This document shows, piece after piece, positions 55,301 to 64,000 of a DNA stretch of 64,000 nt. The translations under genes and the position numbers were made by a program. The notes under the pieces are model-generated. The model worked only from the letters and a program-made list of their open reading frames with translations, did not search any database and was not told where the DNA came from. The stretch covers positions 248,001 through 312,000 of the forward strand of contig JALIRH010000078.1 of NCBI GenBank assembly GCA_023055505.1, written 5' to 3'. Numbering within the stretch: the stretch's first letter is position 1; every line of letters begins with the position of its first letter. The DNA comes from Callipepla californica brunnescens. Lineage: Eukaryota; Chordata; Aves; Galliformes; Odontophoridae.

Positions 55301-58300
55301 TTGAGAATCAGTGCAGAACTGAGGACCTGGTTCTGTCTGTGGGCTTTGCTGTAGGTGGATGCATGTGGCCTCTGCTGCCCGCACCCCACTCGGGTTAGAT
55401 CTGTAACCATAGTTGAAGGAAAGAGGATGTAGTGATGGTTTCAGTGTAAATGTGTTCCAGGAGAAGTGCCTGGTCATTGGCTGCACAAAGAATTGCTGAC
55501 TTTAGATGACCTCAGTGGTAAGATAGCACTTAAGGGTAAGGGTCTAGTGTTTTCTAGCAGATGAGTATACTTCTCAATTTTACAGTCTGTGTACTGTTGT
55601 AGAATCTTTTAGCCACAGAATTGTTTGCGTTGGAGAGGACCTTTAGAGGCCATCCAGTCCAACTCCCAGCAGTAAACAGGGACCCCCAGAACTCCACCTG
55701 CTGCTCAGAGCCCCTCCAGCCTGAAAATGTTCTACATGCCTGTCATAATCAGGAACTACATTGAGTAAGCTGCTGTTACTGGATGTATTTTAGACAAGTA
55801 CAGAGTTCAGTATATTCCATTTTTGCAGTCACTGATAGACTCCTAGCAGGGTTTCTGAATAGGTGATTTCATGATAGTCATCACTCACTTGAGTATCTCA
55901 AGAATTACAGCTTGACAGCCTTTGTGGTTCTTCTAATGCCTTATGTAGTTGTTTATTAAATCCTTCACTAGTTTCTTTGAGAGACACACTAGTAAACTAA
56001 CATTAGTAACTCGTCACTTCTGTTAATGATCTTTGTGCAGTGTTTAAGGATGGTTTCTGTAAACTTCCAGCCTCTTTAAAGCTATTAACAATGTGGTTTG
56101 GGTTAGTTTATACTTGAATTCCTGCAGTTCTGGGAGAACAGCCTGCAAAGCAGTCTGATTTTCTACTGACAGTGTTTCCATAGACTTCATTGTTAAAGAT
56201 CTCGTGTGGCTGTGCTGGTTGAGTGGCTGCCTACGTTGTTTATTTTTTTACCCTAGGACTATTAAGGTATGGTTAGATCACTGACACAACATTGGGTAGT
56301 GCATGGAACAGCGCGGAGCTGGCTGCTTATTTCTTGCTACGTTGAACACCTTAAACATTTCTGGCTGTTGTGATGACTGCACTTATTTTATCAAGCTCAC
56401 CATCACATCTGTTCAACAGTGTCCTAATCACAATCTGACATAATCACACCTTATTTCAAGGTGTCGGAGGCACAGCCTGAAGTGATAGGGCTTGACCAAA
56501 CCCCTATGATGACTGAACTTCTGTACAGCCTTGGCCTTAAGGATTGCCCAAAGCCATCGTTGTCTTTTTTTTCTTCTTTGCAGCTGACCTTAGTGTTGGT
56601 TCCTGCTTTGGGCTGGAGGAGGGTTGTAGTTGGTAAGAGCAGCAGTTGAATTGTTGTAGGGTGCTCACCTTCAGAGCTGCCTGGAAGCAGAACTGCTCTG
56701 TCCTTAGCTCAGTGCCCGGCCTGCTCTGTGTTATGCAGGGGTCAATAGGAAAACAGCGTGCCACTGTTTGAAGGTTTAAAAAGCTGACAAAGTGCTACTG
56801 TTGAAGCGTTATTATTTTTCTTAAAGCAGGCTGTTTTTTAAGTGGCTTCTTCAGTACTGTGGCTGTGTTTGGTGAACGTGCATGTGGTGGTGTGATCTGG
56901 GTCCCATAGTTCTCTACTGATGGCCTCGTGCCTGTTGTATTGGTGTATGTGTATCTTGAATATAGTACAGGTGTCCTTAATCTCAGTGTTTGGATGTTTT
57001 CCTAAGGGATGTGGTTTGGCGGGGCAGTACTGGTGTTAGGTGGACAGTTGGACTGGGTGATCTTGGAGGTCTTTTCCAACCTTGGTGCTTCTGTGATGCT
57101 GGTGTTACACATGTGGATCTGTTCCTTCCAGTACTTGAAGGGAGGGAGCACATCAACAGGAGGGGGAATGACTGTTTACATGGGTCCATAGTGATAGGAT
57201 GAGGGGGAGTGGTTTTAAACTGAGACAGAGGAGATTTAGGTTGGATGTCAGGAGGAAGTTTTTCACTCAGAGGGCGGTGACGCACTGGAACAGGTTGCCC
57301 AGAGAGGTTCTGGATGATCCATCCCTGGAGGCACTCAAGGCAAGGCTGGATGTGGCTCTGGGCAGCCTGCTCTGGTGGTTGGTGGCTCTACCCATGCCAG
57401 GGAGGTTGAAACAAGATGATCTCCGAGGTTCTTCTCAACCCAGGCTGTTCTGTGATTCTGTGACCTGCCTTTGTGACAGCTGTGCAGAAGAAGCCCTCCT
57501 TCAGAGCAAGAATTCACCGTCAGAATTCTCCCACCAATGTTTGTTTCTTAGAGAAAAGCATAACGAGACAACTTTTAACCAAAACTCCTTTTCTTTCAGA
57601 CACTTCTTCACTACGCTGGCAGTCGGGGTGCATCGGAACATATTTTACCTTTTTTGGAAGTGTATCGGATCTCCATCCAAAGCTTTGCGAGCGCACGGCC
57701 TTACTTGACTACGGAATGTGAGGATGTTCTCTTGGTACTGGGCAGGCTGGTGCTGTAAGTGTTAAGTTGGTACACTCACATTTTAAAGTCAATGTAACCA
57801 GTACTTTACAAATGAATGGGCATTCAAAGTTGTTGAAATACAGTGTAATACTTAACTTGACAGCTGTGTTTAAGATGTATTGTCTAGTAAATGTCTTTAG
57901 TGCTTTTAAAATCATACTGCAGAACTGTGCTCCAGCATTTTGTTGCTAACCTGAACATGTGGGAAGGCCTCATGTACTTGGGTAGGTGTGTAGGTATGAG
58001 GAAGCCTCTGTTCCTTCATGAAGGTTCTGAAAATGAGTAGAAAAAGCCTAGTCCTCCTTTGACAGAAGCTTTAGCTTTAGGCTTGCGTGTGTAGATGAAG
58101 AAACCTGCAGTCACTGTGCAGTTGCTGCTTTTGCTTGTCCTCCCCCTTGCAGTGCAAGGAAGTTACAAAGAGGTCCCTTTCTGAAAACAAGAAGCTGTTT
58201 TGTGTGGATTGCAGTCTGTGAATGTATGGGATATCCATGTGTGATTTAATCTGAGCTCTCTGAGCACTGTCTATAGGCACTGAAATGATTTAAAGCAGAA

Positions 58301-61300
58301 CAGTTCTTGTGAAGCAATTCTCCTTTTTTATTCCAATTTTTACTAGTTGAAGCAAAGTTGGAATTTCTCTTACTTCCTCACAGATAGTTTCAAGTGCAGA
58401 GATGCTGTTTGTGATTGCAAAAAACATAGCGTGAGGACTTTCAAAAGCATCAGTTAATGGCCTTAACCCGAGGAGGATAACAGCACTTGGGTTGTTCTGT
58501 GGTGGTGAGGCTTTGTTCGAGGCAGAAGGGTGAAGCTTCAGAGCCTTGGCTATAAAGCTCATTGTAAAATATGAGTAATTTATTCTTTCAGTGGGTTAAC
58601 TTTTCTCTGCTATCAGTAGCTGGCTTGCTTTGTGATCTGAAGTCAAGTGTTCTTTCTGAGAAGGCTTTTGCAACACTTGTTTTGTAATGTATGAACTTGA
58701 AATATCAGTCAGCATTTCAGAACCAGATATCTCCGTATGATATGTTTTTAATATCTGGAATTAAGAGAAAATGTGAGCTAGCAGTGGTTTATTTTTTTTT
58801 TTCCTCCTTCTGTCTAGGAGAGAAAAATGTGTAAAATCCTGTTCCTTCCACCTGAATTACTTCACAGTCCTCTTCTTGTTTATTTAATTTAAGATGCTAA
58901 CATGGAAACTGAAGACTTGCACTGCTAAATCCTTTAGCTCATGGCTGTCCAACGTTGTGGCTTTTCTGGGCTGCTCTGAGTGAAGAGGAGTTTTCTCAGG
59001 CCTAGCATAAAATATCCCATTTGCTAAAAATAACTTATTTTTTAATATATTTTTTTAATTAAAACGAGCAGTAACACCACAAAACTAGTGGGGTCTGTGA
59101 CCTTGTAGCTGAGAAACTGATTTGTCAGTGCCTGGTTTGATGGCAGTGGCTGCAGCTCTCAGGGTGTTGTCAGAGATTTTTGTAATGGAGTTATACTCTT
59201 CCAGTGCTTCATCCTTGAAAACAGTTGTTCACAAATGGACGCACAGCCAAAAGGTGGTGGTGTGGGCAAGGTGTGACTGTGAAGTGAGGAGTGTTGTCCT
59301 CTGATAGGAGAGATTTGCTGGAAGTGTGGTAAAGAGATGTGGTCAGGTTTTTGAGTTGAGTGTCCAGTTGCAACAAAAATTGGTGTTTCCCTCAGCAATT
59401 CTGAAAACTATTTTCAGATTCCTGTGTCAAAATGGAAAGCATGGCTGCGTGTTTTTCTCTGTTCACAGAACTGTGTTTCACCAGTGCACCAAAATGCATG
59501 TGGTCATTGCCATAACTTGAGCTTGCTGTAATTCAGATTGGTTGGAAGCATAGCACAGATGAGCTCTCACCTCAGAGACACGTGTTTTGCTCATTTAAAG
59601 GAGTGGTCAAACCCACCCAAAACTCTGTGTGTGTCCTCCATTTTTAATCTGGCACAAATTTTCCCCTGGACTCCATAAGTGCCTTAATTTCACTTCACAA
59701 ATTGTAAAATCTTTTTTAACATTTTACCCCAACTTTGCCACCTTCATTCAGAAAAAGAAATGCTTCCCCATCACCAGCATTCGTATTTCTGAGGACCTCC
59801 AGGAGCTGATGATGATTCAGTGCTTTGGTTTGATGACTGTTTGTGTGACGCTGTCCATTTTTGAAGCTTTTGCGGGTAGGTTTTCTTGATGTGGTGGTGG
59901 TATTTCACCAGATGTGAGTTGCCATGGCAATCGCATCCTCTTCCATTAATTTTCTTAGTTCTGCTGTTTTACCAACCACTGCTGGGACACCATTATTGTA
60001 CCAGGTCTGTTGACAGAGGTTAAAGAAAATGGCTTTAATGCAATCTTTACTGCTTCATATAACTCAAGAGATTTAGTTGTGTATTTTATTGGAGAGCATT
60101 TCTTCGGTGACATATTCATCACAAACACCTCTAATGAAAATGGAGTTGTGTTTGTAGTGTCATTACTTCCACCTGTTGCCAAAGCATGCAGTTTGAAATG
60201 AGCAGCTTTATTCTCCATATTTCTTTTGATAGCTTTTCCTGTCTCTTCCGTCTGTTTGGTTGCAGTCTGCTAAAAAAAAATCCATTTTTTTTATTGGGAT
60301 GAATTCTTGTTGCATCATTTGTAACCGCTGTTGTGATGGTGTGGGGCCATGGGCTGGACAGGCTGCTTCAGCTGGTGCCCCACACATCTCTTTGCAAAAC
60401 ACCTTGGCTGTTTTCACTCTCTTGCAGTACTCCTATCCTTTTATTTTTTTATCACTAGAGTGTTCTGCTGGTCAGTACTCATTTAGCTTTAAAAGTTTGC
60501 CTTCTTTCTTTGTATGTGAGGTCACTGATGCCTGGAGTACAGCTTCTTTCATCTTTCAGGGTGCAGCTTGTATACTCTGCTAACTCTGTGGCTGTTGTGG
60601 TAGAGTCATCGTGTTTTGTCATGGTTACAGTTGAGAGGAATCTAAAGAATGAGAGAGGCAATGCACGAGGTCATGGGTGGTTTGGTGCCACGGGTTGTTA
60701 GGTGTGCTGTTTTCCTCACTCTGAGCTCTCCCATCTTCTAAGTTTAAATGTGAGTCAGAGAGAAGCTGAGGCAGGGAATGAAAGGTGAAAGTTCTGTGGA
60801 ACTGTGAATAAATAATAATAATAGAATAGGAATAGTAACAATAGAATAGTAATAATAGGATAGTAATATTCTGTGGAAGAGTATTACCTGGTTAAGGATA
60901 TAGGACTTCTAGGGGCTGTCATATACACAGTGCTGTTTTCAGACTCTTTTCACCCATCCCTCCAAAACTGATGCTAGTGCAGTGTGAGAATGTTCTGGTC
61001 CATTACCTATCGTTAGAAAATAAAAGGAAGGCTTGGATTGGTTGTGGTGTGCAGGGTGGGAGAATGAGTGTGAGGAGAAAAGGAATGGTCTCCATCGTGG
61101 CCCTGGAGGAACTTGGATCAAGTAGAACTGAGTGCTCATTTCCACAGCTGCAGAGCACAGGATTGTAGAGATCGGGAGGGACAACTAGAGATCAGCTACT
61201 CCAACCCAGCCCTGGTGTGAAGGCAGTTGTTTGAAAAGGAGTTGAGCATTTCCACGTCTTCAGCAAGGTGATTTATGTGCTTTTTCAACCACTGAAAGGA

Positions 61301-63520
61301 AGGAGGCATGAATATCTGATATTTGGGGTTCAGATGGTTAGAGCAGTGAGTCTGAGTGTATTGCTTCCAGGAGTGCCCTTGCTTTTCATGGCACCTCTGT
61401 GAAGAGGCAAGTGTGATGGTTCAGTGTCTTTGCATTCCTAACGCAGCATTACTCTGTCTTAATGAGCTGTTGTGATCTAATTCACTAACTCGGTGTACCA
61501 CTCTGCTAGCTGTCATTAAGGGTTAATTCAACTCAGATCAAATGCACAGTAACTTCTGGCTGCAGGTGAACTATTCCTGCTGATCATCAGATGTCTTCTA
61601 ACACAGTTCTCTAATGCACTTAAATTGCTGTCTATAAAAGGGGTTATATAATAATTGTATGCAAATAGTAAGTGGTGGGTTGTTAGTTTTCTTATTTTTT
61701 GGCTCAGAGTTATCCTTTCCAGAGTAAAGTGAAATCAGGGAGTACGTTATGGATAGAAATGGCAGAGAAACCCCAAGGCCTTGTTCTTTAAAGAGTTAAC
61801 GAAGTTGTGCCTTAGAATTGTACAGAGCAATGTTAGGAAGAACCAGCAGCATTCTTCTGAGCTAAATCCAAAGCTGTTTTGTTCAGTAGCAGTTGATTTC
61901 CTCTCTGGGGAGAATGATTACTTCTTCATTTTGTGAGTTATGCTAAATGACCATTCCTCCCTCTTGCTTCTAAGGGAGGACAGAGTCTTTATGCAGCTGT
62001 ATATGATTAACTTCTAACAAAGAATTAAAGACAGCAGCTTGATTTTCTTGGAAGCAAACAAGCAAAAAACCAATATCTCAATAAATCTATGATTGGCTTT
62101 TGTGGTTGTGCTGAAAGCTGTTACGTGGCGGTGTACTCTTGGAGCTTCGCACAGAAATGACTCCAGGAGAAGACTTCAGGACTCAAAAGGTTTCTTGTTG
62201 CGGATTGCTACTACAGATGATGTTTTCTAGGTATAAATTCAGCCCTCTTTATTTTCACAGTCTGATACCTCTGTTTGCTTTTATTCACTTCATTCAGTGC
62301 TTTGGAAATCTTGTCTAAGAATCTTCGTAGGCCAAGTAGCATCCGAGTGCTGCAGGAAAGCTTTGCAAAACCTTGTTTTGCCTTTTGGTTTAAGCCTGCT
62401 ATCTTTCTATAACTAATACATATATAAAAGAATATTTTTGCAGAAAGCTTTAGTAAAATCAGGGGAAGTAGATAGGGCAGTTGAGTCTAACAAATGAAAA
62501 TGAAGTGTACATCAGAAGACTTCGAAGTGTGTTGGCAGCAAAGTCGGATAGTACCCAAACTTTATGGTCCCCTCTGTCTTTTCCCCTCCCCCACGCTTGG
62601 CTCTTCTGTCTGTGGGAACTGCATGTTGTCCAGTCCTATCTTTTCATTAATATTTGGGAGTGGAGGTTTTAAGCAAGATTTAGTGTGAATTACAACTATT
62701 GAATGATGTAGGTCTAACTTAGAGCAGTTATTCGGTGCGTTGGTGTGGCAGCCCTGGTGTGATTTTCTTTCTTAACGTTGACGTGAGCTGTGGGAGCACC
62801 TTTGCTGTATGTCAGTCCTGTGGTTTTGCTGGATGCTGCGTTGTTGCAGATGTGTTTTCTTTGAGCTAGTTGCTTTGCTGTGTGCAGCACTTGGGGTTTA
62901 TGTTGTCCACGTGCTCAGTGTAAGGTTGGATGAATCCCATTTGTGAGTGGTGTAGGCAGTGGTCTTAGCACTTCTTTGTCTCCATGTAAACTGGTCAGTG
63001 TTAATCAAGACTTTCCCCTCAAATAAGTGAATGTTCTGCACGTGTACAGTCATTTCCTTGTTGTTTTTTTTCTCCTTAAAAGTTAGCATTAGCTTGATGG
63101 CTTAAATGGAGGAACATCAATTAGGTCTGACTTTCTCCTCCGTTTCAGAAGAGCAGAAGTTCTGTAGTACAGTTCCTAAGCTGTATTGAACAGACTTCCT
63201 TTTCGATTATAGCAGCCTTATTCTGAGAAGATTGTGCACAGTAAAAAGGAGTACTCCTCTGTATTGACAACTGATGCCTGATTCTGGGGCTGGTATTGGC
63301 CTTAAATTGATTTGTGCAGTCAAATATATTTCAGTGTTACTGTCACTTCACTGTTAAGTAATGTCTGCCACGAATGTTATCTATCATAAACACAGAATTT
63401 GTTCAGGTAGCTTGCTTACTTGCCTCTTACTTTTCCAGGAGTTGTTTTGAGCTACTACTTTCAATTCCTGAAAGTGAATTGCCACATGAGGTGTGGCTAG
63501 AATTCCATCAGTCCATACAG
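52389..63520 (+). CDS. RLF: RLF zinc finger protein, first three exons (partial)
   Basis: Exons 52389-52541, 57600-57754 and 63439-63520 join in frame (phases 0, 2, 0) to give the first 130 residues. The gene continues beyond 64000. The peptide runs [38 protein letters not shown], then [20 protein letters not shown] and [20 protein letters not shown], closely matching the N-terminal helical region of vertebrate RLF (related to ZNF292). RLF is a large nuclear multi-C2H2 zinc-finger protein implicated in promoter regulation. In human it fuses to MYCL in some small-cell lung cancers. None of its zinc fingers is in this window. ATG 52389 (GCAGATGG) is the first in-frame ATG. The introns are large (5.1 and 5.7 kb), unlike the compact C2 gene beside it. 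Confidence 0.93.
53163..54020 (-). mobile_element. CR1 LINE copy, antisense, diverged
   Basis: The 3' end is near 53163 (plus-strand GGTTGGAAAAGACCTCTGAG). The interval 53630-54000 matches, with many changes, the ORF2 C-terminal region of CR1-a (plus-strand TGTGGCCAAAGTGCAGCAC). No long frame survives. Confidence 0.88.
55608..55740 (-). mobile_element. CR1 3'-end fragment, antisense
   Basis: Plus-strand GAGGACCTTTAGAGGCCATC followed by CAGTCCAACTCCCAGCAG is the complement of a CR1 3'-UTR. Confidence 0.85.
56990..57465 (+). mobile_element. CR1 3' fragments, sense
   Basis: Two pieces are joined. 57040-57105 is a CR1 3' end (GACTGGGTGATCTTGGAGG). 57195-57465 covers ORF2 C-terminal coding sequence ([20 protein letters not shown]) and a second 3'-UTR ending GTTCTGTGATTCTGTGA. 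The piece stops about 130 bases before RLF exon 2. Confidence 0.9.
57755..63438 (+). other. RLF: RLF intron 2
   Basis: AT-rich DNA with no recognisable exon. It contains a CR1 fragment near 61150-61265 (antisense) and an (AAT/AATAG)-type run at 60803-60868. The frames here are short and unsupported. Confidence 0.6.
61150..61265 (-). mobile_element. CR1 3'-end fragment, antisense
   Basis: Plus-strand GATTGTAGAGATCGGGAGGG and then CTCCAACCCAGCCCTG resembles the complement of an old CR1 3' end. Confidence 0.6.
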
Positions 63521-64000
63521 GTAAGTGTTCTGGATTTCTTTTTTTCTAATTTTATCTATTTTTTTATATATATATATATTCCTTTTTATTTTTTTTTTTA
63601 ATCCTTATTCATCCTTTACTCAGGTTTAGTAACACATTTTAAGAAGAAACACATGCAGTGCACTGTATACATCGATCCAATTTATCATGTGGTCTCAGAT
63701 ATGAGTAGAGATGTCCTATGAAACTGAAAGGATAGCTGACTACAGCAAAGTGCTACTGCAGTGCTGCTGTTCCTGCAGTGGCACAGGATGGTTACTGTAT
63801 ATTCCTGTAGCTAATGTAGAAAGAAGAGATGCTTTTAAGGTTTCAGTCTGAAAGTTGTGCCTAACTGAGTGGACTTCCATTCCTCATGAAGTTGAGAGGG
63901 AATTGCTGTGTTTATGGCAGTAGTTACCTTCCAGGACCAAGTGTTGCTGCTAGTGTCTGTACTAACTGTAATTGATGGAATTAGGAAGTAGTAGAGGCAA
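63521..64000 (+). other. RLF: Start of RLF intron 3
   Basis: The intron begins with a consensus GTAAGT donor at 63521. A short (TA)n run lies at about 63564-63579. No exon is seen before the window ends. Confidence 0.6.

Larger units (their letters stand above)
52542..57599 (+). other. RLF: RLF intron 1
   Basis: The left end is CpG-island DNA. It holds an antisense CR1 (53163-54020), a CR1 fragment at 55608-55740 and a sense CR1 at 56990-57465. An AATAAA at 54258-54263 follows an open stretch and could mark an intronic 3' end, but no exon is supported. I see nothing else. Confidence 0.6.

Overview
This is vertebrate nuclear DNA, almost certainly from a bird and probably a galliform such as chicken. 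The support is the many CR1 LINE fragments, compact GC-rich genes with minisatellite-filled introns, and gene order. Five complete protein genes and the 5' part of a sixth can be read through consensus splice sites. The block GPATCH3(+)-GPN2(+)-SFN(-)-ZDHHC18(-) is the mirror image of human 1p36.11 order as I know it. Complement C2(+) and the start of RLF(+) follow; the human RLF gene is at 1p34.2. I would expect this on a microchromosome (chicken chr23 by recalled synteny), but that is inference.

Layout. 1-14.3 kb is a repeat-rich accessory region. It holds an antisense endogenous retrovirus remnant, three copies of a G-rich duplicated module (2.15-3.6, 6.96-8.9 and 10.2-11.5 kb), antisense CR1 copies, two related antisense LTR-like segments and an orphan CpG-island promoter. 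Module copy 2 carries a broken fragment of SLC9A1 (NHE1) coding sequence. 14.3-19.2 kb is GPATCH3 (7 exons). 20.0-24.1 kb is GPN2 (5 exons, the last intron U12-type). 27.7-29.25 kb is single-exon SFN with a minisatellite on each side. 31-41.9 kb is ZDHHC18 (8 exons, one AT-AC U12 intron). 44.7-51.0 kb is complement C2 (16 exons). 51.5-52.05 kb is a CR1 copy. 52.1-64 kb is the RLF promoter and first three exons, continuing past the window.

The genes do not form a pathway. GPATCH3 is a G-patch protein, GPN2 an RNA polymerase assembly GTPase, SFN a 14-3-3 adaptor, ZDHHC18 a Golgi palmitoyltransferase, C2 a secreted complement protease zymogen and RLF a zinc-finger transcription factor.

The points most worth a second look are the following. 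C2 lies outside an MHC context, at a synteny junction, and has a shortened first sushi domain. There are two clear minor-spliceosome introns. The module array preserves empty, filled and deleted states of a CR1 insertion. An SLC9A1 fragment is embedded in that array. Three GTCACGTG boxes sit at the RLF promoter. I found no bacterial-type system, CRISPR array or convincing tRNA.
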